64,000 nt of DNA from the NCBI RefSeq assembly GCF_900107485.1, contig NZ_FNQE01000002.1, forward strand, positions 124,001 to 188,000, written 5' to 3'. The translations under genes were made by a program, and so were the position numbers. The stretch's first letter is position 1. Every line of letters starts with the position of its first letter. The notes below the pieces were generated by a model that worked only from the letters and a program-made list of their open reading frames with translations, did not search any database and had not been told where the DNA came from. The stretch is from Proteiniborus ethanoligenes. Lineage in GTDB: Bacteria; Bacillota; Clostridia; Tissierellales; Proteiniboraceae. Positions 36,287 to 45,049 of this stretch are shown here, piece after piece.

Positions 36287-37897
36287 ATGACTAGAGATAA
36301 CTTTTTAAAAGGAGCAGCTATATTAGGGGTATCAGGCCTTATAGTAAAGATTTTAGGAGCATTCTATAGAATTCCCCTCTCGAATATGATAGGGGACGAA
36401 GGTATGGGTTATTATCAAACCGCCTATCCTTTGTATGTTCTTTTAGTTGCCATATCTACATCAGGATTTCCAACAGCAATTGCTAAAATTGTTTCAGAAA
36501 AGAGAGCCTTGCAGGATTATAGAGGAGCTCATAGAGTTTTTAAAATATCATTTATGGGTTTTCTTTTTGCAGGTATAATTACATCCATATTTGTTTTTTT
36601 TACGGCAGGATATATAGTAGAACTAGTAGGCAACGAAGATGCTTATTATTCTCTAATCGCCATGTCACCTGCATTATTCTTCGTTCCAATAATGTCTGCA
36701 TTTAGAGGATATTTTCAAGGGCGACAGACCATGGTTCCAACGGCAATGTCTCAGTTTGTAGAGCAACTATTTAGAGTTTCCATAGGCTTATTCCTTGCAT
36801 ATCAGCTAGTAGGTTTAGGACTCCCACAAGCAGCAGGTGGAGCTTCATTTGGAGCATCTGCTGGCGGTATTGCAGGTACTATAATAATTGTTATTATATA
36901 TTTTAAAGAAAGAAAAAACATTTTACATGAAATGGACAAAAGTGTAGCTACTAAGCCTGAAAGTGTAGGGAAAATAGTAAAAGATATATTAGTTATAGCC
37001 ATACCTATAACTATTGGTGCATCCATACTTCCTATAATTAGTACCATAGATACCTTTCTTATTATGAGAAGACTACAAGAAATAGGCTTTACACAAAAGG
37101 AAGCGACAGCACTATATGGACAACTTACAGGCAATGCACAAACCTTAATCAATCTTCCTCAGGTATTATCCATGGCAATAGCCATAAGTTTGGTACCAGC
37201 AGTATCTAGTGCATTTGCAAAGAAAAACTTTGAAAGTATTCGTAATATAACTAAATCTGGGGTTCGTGTAACCTTACTTATAGGCTTACCATCAGCATTT
37301 GGCTTATTCATATTGTCTACACCTATTATTGATCTTTTATATTATAATTATGATTTATCTCAAATGCAGAGCACCGGAGCAATACTTCAAGTTTTGGCAC
37401 TTAGCTTAGTGTTTTTAACATTGATACAATCTCTTACAGCCATACTTCAGGGTATAGGAAAGATAATGGTGCCTGTTAAAAACCTAGCTATAGGAGCTGT
37501 AGTAAAAACAATATTTACTTATATATTAACAGGTATACCTTCAATAAATATAAAAGGAGCTGCAATAAGTACAATAATGGCTTATTTAGTCGCTGCCATA
37601 CTAAATTTTATTGAAGTTAAAAGGTATACTAAGGTCCAATTTAAATTTAAGGACACTTTTTTAAAGCCCATAATATCTACATTTATAATGACAGTTACTG
37701 TATGGGCTGTTTATAGATATTCAGTTCTTCTGTTAGGAAGTAAGATTTCAACTGTTTTATCTATAGGAGTAGGTGGGGTAGTATATATAATAGCTCTCCT
37801 TTTAACAGGTGCATTAACGACTGAAGATTTTGAACTTTTACCTAAAGGAGAAGTAATAGCAAAAAAATTAAAGTCAAAAGGGCTTCTAAGAGGCTAA
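36287..37897 (+). CDS. SpoVB/YabM-family lipid flippase (MOP superfamily)
   Basis: A 536-residue membrane protein with about 14 hydrophobic segments. The start (FLKGAAILGVSGLIVKILGAFYRIPLSN in pieces) and the YQTAYPLY, FRGYFQGRQTMVPTA and AIAISLVPAVSSA motifs are characteristic of the SpoVB/YabM branch of MOP flippases. These move lipid-linked wall or cortex precursors. Its place between spoVT and mazG matches Bacillus yabM. AGGAGG precedes the ATG. Whether it serves sporulation or vegetative growth cannot be told. Confidence 0.92.
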   Translation: MTRDNFLKGAAILGVSGLIVKILGAFYRIPLSNMIGDEGMGYYQTAYPLYVLLVAISTSGFPTAIAKIVSEKRALQDYRGAHRVFKISFMGFLFAGIITSIFVFFTAGYIVELVGNEDAYYSLIAMSPALFFVPIMSAFRGYFQGRQTMVPTAMSQFVEQLFRVSIGLFLAYQLVGLGLPQAAGGASFGASAGGIAGTIIIVIIYFKERKNILHEMDKSVATKPESVGKIVKDILVIAIPITIGASILPIISTIDTFLIMRRLQEIGFTQKEATALYGQLTGNAQTLINLPQVLSMAIAISLVPAVSSAFAKKNFESIRNITKSGVRVTLLIGLPSAFGLFILSTPIIDLLYYNYDLSQMQSTGAILQVLALSLVFLTLIQSLTAILQGIGKIMVPVKNLAIGAVVKTIFTYILTGIPSINIKGAAISTIMAYLVAAILNFIEVKRYTKVQFKFKDTFLKPIISTFIMTVTVWAVYRYSVLLLGSKISTVLSIGVGGVVYIIALLLTGALTTEDFELLPKGEVIAKKLKSKGLLRG

Positions 37898-37954
37898 TGG
37901 CAGGTATAAATGAAGGAAAAATTGTCAAAGCTAATTGTAAATATGGAGGTAAAC

Positions 37955-39433
37955 ATGGGTAAAATTACAGTGGTAGGGTTAGGGCCAGGTGATGTTAGTT
38001 CACTCACATTAGGTGCTATAGAAATTATAGGTAATGGCAATAAGGTTTTTTTGAGAACAGAAAAGCACCCTACAGTCGAATATTTAGACCAAAAAGGTAT
38101 AGAATATAACTCATATGACTATGCTTATGAGATAGAAGCAAGCTTTGAAAAGGTCTATGAGCATATAACTCAAGATTTAGTAACAAAGTCCCAAAAACAT
38201 GGTCATATTACTTATTGTGTACCTGGTCATCCATTAGTTGCTGAAAAAACAGTGGCAATGCTTATAAGCCTTGAAAAACAGGGAAAGATAGAGTTAGAGA
38301 TAGTACCAGGTTTAAGCTTTATTGAGCCAATAATCTTAGCAGTAGGACATGACCCTATAAATGGTCTAAAAGTAATAGATGGACTTAACATAAAGGAAAT
38401 AAGTGTCGATATAAATATTGACTGTATTATAACTCAAGTGTATGATAAAATGAGAGCTTCAGAGGTTAAGCTTGCTCTTGCTGAAATATATGGAGATGAG
38501 CATGAAATATATGTTATAAGTTCAGCTGGTATTAAAAAGGATGAAGAAATAGTCAAGATTCCTCTTTATGAACTGGACAGGGTAGACAATATAGGCTATT
38601 TAACAAGCATATATGTACCTAGAGTAAAGGACAAATCCATATATGACATTTATGATTTAATTAGAATAATGGAAAAGCTAAGAGGGGAGGAAGGATGCCC
38701 TTGGGATGCAGAGCAAACCCATGTATCATTAAGAGAATATATAATTGAAGAAGCCTATGAAGTTGTAGACGCAATTAACAATGAGGACATGGATGCCTTA
38801 GCAGATGAATTAGGCGATTTGCTTTTACAAGTAGTATTTCAAAGTCAAATAGGTAAAGAGGAAGGATATTTTAACTTCTGGGATGTGACAACAAATATCT
38901 GTAAAAAGCTTATCTATAGACATCCACATGTGTTTTTAGATAAAACAGCAGATAATGTATATGAGGCCTTAAAAAATTGGAATGATATGAAGGCTGAGGA
39001 AAAAAACATAAAAACATATACTGAGAGACTTAAAGACATACCTAAAAGCCTTCCTTCGCTTATGAGAAGCTACAAGGTGCAGCAAAGAGCTGCTGATGTT
39101 GGATTTGATTGGGAGCATGTAAATGGAGCAATAGAGAAGCTCCATGAAGAGCTTAATGAAGTAATACAGGAAATAGAGAACAATAATAAAGAAAATCTAG
39201 AATTAGAAATAGGGGATTTAATATTTGCTATAGTAAATGTAAGTAGGTTTTTAAACATAAATCCTGAGAATGCAATAAATAAAACTATAGAAAAATTTGT
39301 CGAAAGATTTGAGTTTATTGAAACCGAAAGCAAAAAAATGGGCAAGAATTTAAAGGAAATGTCCCTAGAAGATATGGATTTCATGTGGGAAAAAGCAAAA
39401 ATACATAAAAATAAAAAAAATGATAAAAAATAG
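37955..39433 (+). CDS. mazG: Tetrapyrrole-methylase-like / MazG nucleotide pyrophosphohydrolase fusion (YabN)
   Basis: A 492-residue two-part protein. Residues about 1-215 form a SAM-dependent tetrapyrrole methylase-like domain (TVVGLGPGDVSSLTLGA, YCVPGHPLVAE). Residues about 230-490 carry the MazG NTP pyrophosphohydrolase, with GCPWDAEQTHVS, EEAYEVVDAI and DELGDLLLQVVF, and a second MazG-like repeat near the end. It would remove non-canonical NTPs. The ATG at 37955 has GGAGGT 4 bases upstream; the longer frame from 37910 lacks a site. Confidence 0.94.
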   Translation: MGKITVVGLGPGDVSSLTLGAIEIIGNGNKVFLRTEKHPTVEYLDQKGIEYNSYDYAYEIEASFEKVYEHITQDLVTKSQKHGHITYCVPGHPLVAEKTVAMLISLEKQGKIELEIVPGLSFIEPIILAVGHDPINGLKVIDGLNIKEISVDINIDCIITQVYDKMRASEVKLALAEIYGDEHEIYVISSAGIKKDEEIVKIPLYELDRVDNIGYLTSIYVPRVKDKSIYDIYDLIRIMEKLRGEEGCPWDAEQTHVSLREYIIEEAYEVVDAINNEDMDALADELGDLLLQVVFQSQIGKEEGYFNFWDVTTNICKKLIYRHPHVFLDKTADNVYEALKNWNDMKAEEKNIKTYTERLKDIPKSLPSLMRSYKVQQRAADVGFDWEHVNGAIEKLHEELNEVIQEIENNNKENLELEIGDLIFAIVNVSRFLNINPENAINKTIEKFVERFEFIETESKKMGKNLKEMSLEDMDFMWEKAKIHKNKKNDKK

Positions 39434-39514
39434 TACAGAAAAGAAGGATTTTGCATAAAAACATAGAATATGCTATTTGTAACCAATTATTAATATTATG
39501 AGGGAGGTTATATT

Positions 39515-39793
39515 GTGAACAAAGCTGAATTAGTAGCTAGCATGGCTGAAAAAAGCAACTTAACAAAAAAAGATGCAGAAAGCGCTCTTAATGCATTCAT
39601 GAAAAGCGTTGAAGAAGCATTAGCAGGTGGAGAAAAGGTACAATTAGTTGGTTTTGGTACTTTCGAAGTTAGAGAAAGAAAAGCTAGAGAAGGTAGAAAC
39701 CCAAGAAACCCAGAAGAAGTTATTAAAATACCAGCTTCTTCAGCACCAGTTTTCAAAGCTGGCAAAACATTAAAAGAAGCAGTAAACAAATAA
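39515..39793 (+). CDS. hup: Histone-like DNA-binding protein HU
   Basis: A 92-residue HU-family nucleoid protein: NKAELVASMAEKSNLTKKDAE, the GFGTFEVRERKAREGRNP arm and the IPASSAPVFKAGK end are all conserved. GTG start at 39515 with AGGGAGGT upstream. It is inserted between mazG and rqcP/yabO, an arrangement common in clostridia, and has its own terminator, which suits a highly expressed gene. Confidence 0.98.
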   Translation: MNKAELVASMAEKSNLTKKDAESALNAFMKSVEEALAGGEKVQLVGFGTFEVRERKAREGRNPRNPEEVIKIPASSAPVFKAGKTLKEAVNK

Positions 39794-39796
39794 GAG

Positions 39797-39822
39797 AATC
39801 AGGTCAGTGACCTGATTTTTTT
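39797..39822 (+). terminator. Terminator of hup
   Basis: AATCAGGT (39797-39804), loop CAGTG, ACCTGATT (39810-39817) and seven T in a row including the stem end. Confidence 0.85.
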
Positions 39823-39889
39823 ATAACAAATAGGAAGGTTCTACATTATTATTTTTTTATAGAAGCTTTTGTAATAATGAGGTGATGCT

Positions 39890-40129
39890 ATGAGAATAGA
39901 TAAATATTTAAAAAATGCAAGAATAATTAAAAGAAGAACAATAGCCAAGGAAGCATGTGAGCAAGGAAGAGTTCTAGTGAATGGAAAAGAGGCAAAGCCT
40001 GGAACAGTATTAAGCGTAGGAGATATAATCCAAATTAACTTTGGAGCCAATACAATGAAAATTGAAGTTTTAAAACTACTTGAACATGTTACAAAAGAAA
40101 GTGCTGAGGAAATGTACAGAAATATATAG
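39890..40129 (+). CDS. rqcP: S4-domain RNA-binding protein RqcP (YabO)
   Basis: A 79-residue S4-domain protein (MRIDKYLKNARIIKRRTIAKEACEQG in parts: RIDKYLKNARI, RRTIAKEAC, VNGKEAKPG). Its Bacillus orthologue binds stalled 50S subunits and works with RqcH to add alanine tails in ribosome quality control. GAGGTGAT precedes the ATG. Position before yabP is conserved. A strong terminator follows at once. Confidence 0.94.
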   Translation: MRIDKYLKNARIIKRRTIAKEACEQGRVLVNGKEAKPGTVLSVGDIIQINFGANTMKIEVLKLLEHVTKESAEEMYRNI

Positions 40130-40165
40130 AAGGGCTGGTCTAAAGACCAGCCCTTTGCATTTTCT
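40130..40165 (+). terminator. Terminator of rqcP
   Basis: AAGGGCTGGTCT (40130-40141), loop AA, AGACCAGCCCTT (40144-40155), followed by TGCATTTTC. Confidence 0.75.
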
Positions 40166-40203
40166 AAATATCTTATATATGAAGAGAATCTTACTAACTG
40201 CTA

Positions 40204-40232
40204 GCATAAAAAAAGGCAAAGCTACATATTCA
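40204..40232 (+). promoter_or_regulatory. Possible sigma-E-like promoter of yabP
   Basis: GCATAAA (40204-40210), 14 bases, CATATTCA (40225-40232) partly match the mother-cell sigma-E pattern (KMATATT, 14-15, CATACAHT). The -10 match is only partial, so this is a weak call. Confidence 0.3.
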
Positions 40233-40264
40233 TTAACATAAGTATATAAATGGGAGGGGAATAA

Positions 40265-40555
40265 ATGGTTACGGAAAAGAAAACCACATTAAAGAGTAAC
40301 AATATTATACTTGAAGATAGAGAAAAGCTTGGCATATCAGGTGTTGAATATGTAGAGAGCTTTAACGATAATACTATAATCCTTTTTACATCAAAAGGAG
40401 GACTTACTATTAAGGGCGCTTCATTAAATATAAGCAAGCTAAATTTAGACGATGGTAATGTAACTATTCAAGGTATTATAAACAGCTTAAATTACACTAA
40501 CAAAGAACTATCGGCTAATAAAGGAGGGGGCTTGTTAGGGAAAATGTTTAAGTAA
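40265..40555 (+). CDS. yabP: Sporulation protein YabP
   Basis: A 96-residue protein with the YabP/YqfC signature: ILEDREKLGISGVEYVESF and LTIKGASLNISKLNLDDGNVTIQG in parts. YabP is needed for sporulation in Bacillus; its molecular role is unclear. GGGAGGGG precedes the ATG. yabQ follows after 27 bases, so yabPQ form a pair as in Bacillus. Confidence 0.95.
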   Translation: MVTEKKTTLKSNNIILEDREKLGISGVEYVESFNDNTIILFTSKGGLTIKGASLNISKLNLDDGNVTIQGIINSLNYTNKELSANKGGGLLGKMFK

Positions 40556-40582
40556 CATCTAGTATTTTCATGAGGTGATAGG

Positions 40583-41092
40583 ATGGATAGCTACGTCCAA
40601 AATCAAGGATATATTTTTCTTTCAACTTTATATGGAGGCATCATTATTGGATTCGCATATGATATATATAGAATATTTAGATATTATTTTAAACCAAAAA
40701 AAATAGCTACATTTATTGAAGATTTTATTTTTTGGATAATTATTTCCTTAATTTCTCTTACAGTTCTTTTATATACGAATTGGGGAGAAATAAGGGGCTA
40801 TGTTTTTATTGGGTTTTTTAGTGGTGCTTTTTTATATTCAAAGCTTTTAAGCAAGATTATTATTAGCACCATAGTTTGGATAGTAAATGGGATAATAAGC
40901 ATTCTAAGGAGAGTGTTTAAGGTTATTTTCTTTCCCTTTAGATTAATTATGTCAAAGCTTCGCGAACCATATGTAAAGCTTAAATCTAGTGTAAATAGAT
41001 TAACTAGAAAAACTAAGAGATATCTGGGTTTACCCTTTGTAGTGCTTAAAAGATGTAAAAAGAACATTAAAACTCTATTTCGCAAAAAATAA
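40583..41092 (+). CDS. yabQ: Spore cortex protein YabQ
   Basis: A 169-residue protein with about four membrane helices in the first 95 residues (YIFLSTLYGGIIIGFAYDIYRIFRYYF, FWIIISLISLTVLLY, GYVFIGFFSGAFLYS, IIISTIVWIVNGIIS in order) and a basic C-terminal tail. YabQ is required for cortex formation in Bacillus and localises to the forespore membrane. GAGGTGAT precedes the ATG. Paired with yabP. Confidence 0.93.
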   Translation: MDSYVQNQGYIFLSTLYGGIIIGFAYDIYRIFRYYFKPKKIATFIEDFIFWIIISLISLTVLLYTNWGEIRGYVFIGFFSGAFLYSKLLSKIIISTIVWIVNGIISILRRVFKVIFFPFRLIMSKLREPYVKLKSSVNRLTRKTKRYLGLPFVVLKRCKKNIKTLFRKK

Positions 41093-41236
41093 TTGGAATA
41101 GATAGGCTAGGCCTAAAACAGCGTACGATAACAAAATATACCATTAGATTATTACATAATACTTTTTCTCTATAAAGGATTTTAAATATTTTTGTAGAAA
41201 CAATATACTAATGCCAAGGTAAGAAAGGTGAGCTTT

Positions 41237-41557
41237 ATGAAAGAGAAAAAGAGAAGAAAAGGACTTAAAATAAGACATATATTAGTTTGCATCATGGTTA
41301 TTTATGTAGGAACAACTTTTATTAATCAACAAAAACTAATAGTAGCTCTTAATAAGGAAAAGATAGAAAAGCAAAACGAGATAGATAGATTGAATAGTGA
41401 AATCAAAGATATTGAAGAAAAACTAGAGTATACGGATTCCTTAGAGTATATTGAAAAGATGGCAAGAGAAGAACTAAAGATGGTAATGCCAGATGAGATA
41501 ATATTCATAGATAAAAACAGAAATAAGGACAAGCCTATTAAAGGCATTGATAACTGA
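41237..41557 (+). CDS. divIC: Septum formation initiator DivIC/FtsB-like
   Basis: A 106-residue bitopic protein: a basic N terminus, one membrane helix (about 12-30), a coiled coil (about 38-68) and a short C-terminal domain with the family pattern YIEKMAREELKMVMPDEI. It would act in the FtsL-DivIB division complex. The ATG at 41237 has AAAGGTG 6 bases upstream; the in-frame GTG at 41228 is inside that site. The neighbourhood (yabQ, divIC, S1 protein) matches Bacillus. Confidence 0.93.
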   Translation: MKEKKRRKGLKIRHILVCIMVIYVGTTFINQQKLIVALNKEKIEKQNEIDRLNSEIKDIEEKLEYTDSLEYIEKMAREELKMVMPDEIIFIDKNRNKDKPIKGIDN

Positions 41558-41644
41558 TTTTAACTGATTGACATATTTATTGTTATAATATATACTTAAA
41601 TGAGTTAAGGCAGTTATAATATCTAAAGGAGGAGTATTTAATTT

Positions 41645-42055
41645 ATGCCCGTTTTAGTTGGTAACGTAGTTGAAGGTACAGTTAGTGGTATTACAAACTT
41701 TGGTGCTTTTATTCAACTACCTGAAGGAAAAACAGGACTAGTTCATATTTCTGAAATATCACATGATTATGTAAGCAATGTAAGCGAATACTTAAAAAAA
41801 GACCAAGCTGTAAAAGTAAAGGTCTTATCAATTAGCGATGAGGGAAAAATCAGCTTATCAATAAGACAAGCTGAGCCTAAAAAATCAAAAAAGCAACCAG
41901 CAGAAATAGACTGGAGCAAGAGTGATGATAAGCAAAAATTTATGTCTTTTGAGGATAAGATGGCTAAGTTTTTAAAAGATAGTAGTGAAAAGCAAGAACA
42001 GCTTAAGAAAAAAGATACGAAAAGGGGCTTTGGAGCAAAAAATCGAAAATCATAG
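41645..42055 (+). CDS. S1-domain RNA-binding protein (YabR-like)
   Basis: A 136-residue protein. Residues 1-75 form an S1 domain (VGNVVEGTVSGITNFGAFIQLPEGKTGLVHISEIS in pieces: VEGTVSGITNFGAF, GLVHISEIS). The rest is Lys-rich and probably disordered. Orthologue of Bacillus yabR by sequence and position. AAAGGAGGAG lies 9-10 bases before the ATG. A sharp terminator follows. Confidence 0.92.
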   Translation: MPVLVGNVVEGTVSGITNFGAFIQLPEGKTGLVHISEISHDYVSNVSEYLKKDQAVKVKVLSISDEGKISLSIRQAEPKKSKKQPAEIDWSKSDDKQKFMSFEDKMAKFLKDSSEKQEQLKKKDTKRGFGAKNRKS

Positions 42056-42060
42056 ATAAC

Positions 42061-42087
42061 AACCGGATATAATATCCGGTTTTTTTA
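42061..42087 (+). terminator. Terminator after the S1-domain gene
   Basis: AACCGGATA (42061-42069), loop TAA, TATCCGGTT (42073-42081) and six more T. Confidence 0.85.
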
Positions 42088-42437
42088 TTTGTTGAATAAA
42101 AGATTTATGAATCCTCATCAATGAATTTCTAATTTATTTTCGATAAATAAATAGTTTGTTTTCAAATAATATACGAAATTAAATTAATGTTAATCCTTAA
42201 ATATTAAACTGTATAAGCGATAAATTCTGGTTACATAGGGATAGCACAAAAAAAGACATTAGCTTTGCTGAGCTATACTATCATCTGAAATAAAAATGGA
42301 ATTTGTCGAAAAATGAATAGAATAAGATTTTAACAAGGCTACATATATTAGTGTGACTTTGTGTTAAATTAACCTTATATTTTCTTTAAATAACCTTAAC
42401 AAAGAAAACGCCTATAAAATGATAAAACAATAATTGA
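42088..42437. other. Non-coding gap before spoIIE
   Basis: About 350 AT-rich bases. No tRNA is present, unlike Bacillus where tRNA genes lie between yabR and spoIIE. A TTTGTCGAAAAA at 42302-42313 fits a Spo0A box. No ORF or stable fold stands out otherwise. Confidence 0.55.
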
Positions 42438-42438
42438 T

Positions 42439-42505
42439 ATTGTCAAAAACTTTTTAGGATTCGCAACTTCTATTGACAAATATTTTGAAAACCATCTGTT
42501 AAAAT
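42439..42505 (+). promoter_or_regulatory. Spo0A-activated-type spoIIE promoter (21-bp spacer)
   Basis: TTGACA (42473-42478) and TAAAAT (42500-42505) are 21 bases apart, the unusual spacing known for Bacillus spoIIE and close to the 22 bases of spoIIG. Spo0A-box-like sequences are ATTGTCAAA (42439-42447) and, on the opposite strand and overlapping the -35, ATTTGTCAA (42481-42473). A third, TTTGTCGAA, is further up at 42302-42310. The start site would be near 42512, about 26 bases before the ATG. Confidence 0.7.
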
Positions 42506-42537
42506 GGCCTAAACAAAGAATAGGTGGTGGGTGCTTT

Positions 42538-44916
42538 ATGATAAGTAGAATAGAAACATTCCCTAGAGAGGATCAGGGACGCTGGAATATTAAAAGTCTA
42601 AAAGAAATAGCTAAAGTCATAAATAGTAGCACTATAATAATTAGTGTATTATCCTATCTCATAGGAAAGTCATCTATTATGGAGGGATTAACTCCTTTTG
42701 GAATAGCTTTTGTCACTGCATATCTAATAAAATATGGTGGATTAAGTCTTGTTCCTATATTTGCGTCTTTAGGCATAGTAACAGTCCATGGACTTGAGAG
42801 CTATCAGTATCTTTCTGCCTTGTGGTTTGTATTTTTCACCTATAAGATACTAAACCCTAAATTTAAAGACAGTGCCATTAAGTCTTCTGTATTTGCAGCC
42901 TCAGTTTTAATGATTTTTAAAAGCATATATGTAATCATAAATGATTTTTACATTTATGATTTGATGCTGACTATGTTTGAAGGAATAGTTGTGTTTACTC
43001 TAACCTATATATTTGCATATAGTATTCCTACAGTAGACACTGATTTTAATAGAGTGTTTTCAAACGAGGAAGTAATATGCGGTTCAATAATGCTTGCGCT
43101 GGCGGTATCAGGCTTGGGAGATATGAGTTTGTTTGGTATGTCTATAAAAAATGTTATTGGAATAGTAATAGTTCTTTTGCTTTCCTACAACAAGGGTCCA
43201 GCAATAGGCACTGTAGTAGGGATTACTATAGGTGTGGTAACATCTATGTCGCAGATTAATTTGCCCTTTGTTATATCCATATACGGGTTTGCAGGACTGT
43301 TATCAGGACTATTCAAAGAAGTGGGGAAAATTGGTAGCTGTATAGGTTTTATTCTAGGCAGTATTATTATGTCCTTCTATATAGATGGCGCCTCACAGAC
43401 AATATTAAAGAACAAAGAGATAGTCCTGGCTATTGGCATATTTTTGATAATGACTAAATTATTAAAGGGATTGAGCAGTAAGGTTATTATAGGTATATCA
43501 AATAGAACTCAAATAGAGGATGCTTATTCAAATAGGGTAAAAGATATGACATATAATAGACTTAATGAAATATCACAGGTTTTTGAAGAGCTTGGAGATA
43601 CTTTTAGAAGAGTATCAGATAAGAGTAAGATAGTAGAGCAAAAAGATGTTTCAAATCTCATTAATGAAGTTGTAGATCATGTTTGTAAGCAATGCTATCT
43701 TTGCAAATTTTGTTGGGAAAGCGACTTTTATACTACATATGGTTCTATGTTCGATATGCTAGGGACCATAGAAACTAGAGGCAATATATCTACTGACCTG
43801 ATGCCAGATATATTTAAGAAGAGATGTACAAAAACTGATGCTATAGCACAGAGGTTGAACTATTTATTCCATATTTACAAATTAGACTATAAATGGGAAA
43901 ACAAAATAATTGAGAGTAGACAATTAGTATCTCAGCAGTTAGAAGGAATGTCCAAGGTAATTAAAGACTTGGCAAATGAAATACATAGAGATGTAAGATT
44001 TAAGCAGGATGTAGAAAAGGAAATTTATGCAGGGTTAAGAAAGAGCAGGATAAATGTTGATAAGGTAATTGTTACAGAAACTGAAAGAGAGGATTTTGAA
44101 ATATACCTAGAAATAAGGACGCATAATAGTGAAGATACCATAAATAAGGCCATATCAATTGCCTCTGAAATCATAGGTATCCAGCTTGCAAACGATAAAT
44201 ATTGTTCTAGCTCAAGATATGATGGAAAAAAGCTAAAGTTCAAGCTGGTTAGAGCAAATCGTTTTGGTGCTATAACTAAAGTATCAAGAATAGATAAAGG
44301 ACTTATAGGGGTATCAGGAGATAATTATACCTTTGGAGAAAAATGCAATAATTATTTTGCAGTCATTAGCGATGGTATGGGTGTAGGACATAAGGCAAAC
44401 CAAGAAAGCCATATTACCATATCATTATTAGAAAAATTCTTAGAAGCTGGATTTGATAAAGAGCTAGCTTTAAAGACTATTAATTCAGTGCTAGTGCTAA
44501 AGTCATCAGAAGAAATGCTTGCAACAATTGATATGTCAATTGTTGATTTGTATAGAGGGAAGTCTCAGTTTATTAAAATAGGTTCAGCTCCAACCTTTAT
44601 AAAGAGAAAAGATAAAGTTCAAATAATAAACTCTCATTCTCTTCCTGTAGGCATATTAAGGGATGTTGATATTCAGGTATATGAGGAAGAATTAGAAGAT
44701 GGAGACTTTATTATTATGGTATCAGATGGTATCTTAGATGCAAACTATGATGAAGATAACAAGGAAAGATGGATGGCTAATATTATCCAAAAGATTGAAA
44801 GCCTCAATCCACAAACTATTGCAGATGACATAATGGATGCTGCCTTAGATGTATGTGAAGGAAAGGCAAATGATGATATGACTGTACTGGTTACGAAGAT
44901 ATGGAAGAGAAGATGA
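42538..44916 (+). CDS. spoIIE: Stage II sporulation protein E (PP2C phosphatase)
   Basis: A 792-residue protein with about ten membrane helices in the first 320 residues, a central regulatory region with a CKQCYLCKFCW cysteine cluster (about 380-390), and a C-terminal PP2C domain (about 590-790) with ISDGMGVGHKA and VSDGILDANYDEDN metal-binding motifs. SpoIIE dephosphorylates SpoIIAA to activate sigma-F in the forespore and also binds FtsZ at the polar septum. Length is close to that of Bacillus SpoIIE. AGGTGGTGGG precedes the ATG. The promoter looks Spo0A-controlled. Confidence 0.97.
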   Translation: MISRIETFPREDQGRWNIKSLKEIAKVINSSTIIISVLSYLIGKSSIMEGLTPFGIAFVTAYLIKYGGLSLVPIFASLGIVTVHGLESYQYLSALWFVFFTYKILNPKFKDSAIKSSVFAASVLMIFKSIYVIINDFYIYDLMLTMFEGIVVFTLTYIFAYSIPTVDTDFNRVFSNEEVICGSIMLALAVSGLGDMSLFGMSIKNVIGIVIVLLLSYNKGPAIGTVVGITIGVVTSMSQINLPFVISIYGFAGLLSGLFKEVGKIGSCIGFILGSIIMSFYIDGASQTILKNKEIVLAIGIFLIMTKLLKGLSSKVIIGISNRTQIEDAYSNRVKDMTYNRLNEISQVFEELGDTFRRVSDKSKIVEQKDVSNLINEVVDHVCKQCYLCKFCWESDFYTTYGSMFDMLGTIETRGNISTDLMPDIFKKRCTKTDAIAQRLNYLFHIYKLDYKWENKIIESRQLVSQQLEGMSKVIKDLANEIHRDVRFKQDVEKEIYAGLRKSRINVDKVIVTETEREDFEIYLEIRTHNSEDTINKAISIASEIIGIQLANDKYCSSSRYDGKKLKFKLVRANRFGAITKVSRIDKGLIGVSGDNYTFGEKCNNYFAVISDGMGVGHKANQESHITISLLEKFLEAGFDKELALKTINSVLVLKSSEEMLATIDMSIVDLYRGKSQFIKIGSAPTFIKRKDKVQIINSHSLPVGILRDVDIQVYEEELEDGDFIIMVSDGILDANYDEDNKERWMANIIQKIESLNPQTIADDIMDAALDVCEGKANDDMTVLVTKIWKRR

Positions 44917-44945
44917 GCATGTGGTAAAAGCCACATGCTTTTTTC
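44916..44945 (+). terminator. Terminator of spoIIE
   Basis: AGCATGTGG (44916-44924), loop TAAAAG, CCACATGCT (44931-44939) then TTTTT. Confidence 0.85.
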
Positions 44946-45049
44946 ATAATCATATGTGGACTAGCATAAGTATATATTAACTTGTGAATTTTAAATGTAT
45001 ATAAAACAAAGGCTTGGAAATAATTAAAAAAAAGCCTAGGAGGATTATT

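Noticed and set aside
41103-41116. TAGGC-TAG-GCCTA short hairpin after yabQ as a terminator
   Set aside because: Only 5 bp with a 3-base loop, followed by A rather than T; judged too weak.
42088-42437. Expected tRNA genes between the S1 gene and spoIIE
   Set aside because: No tRNA-like cloverleaf or CCA-type end could be found in this gap.
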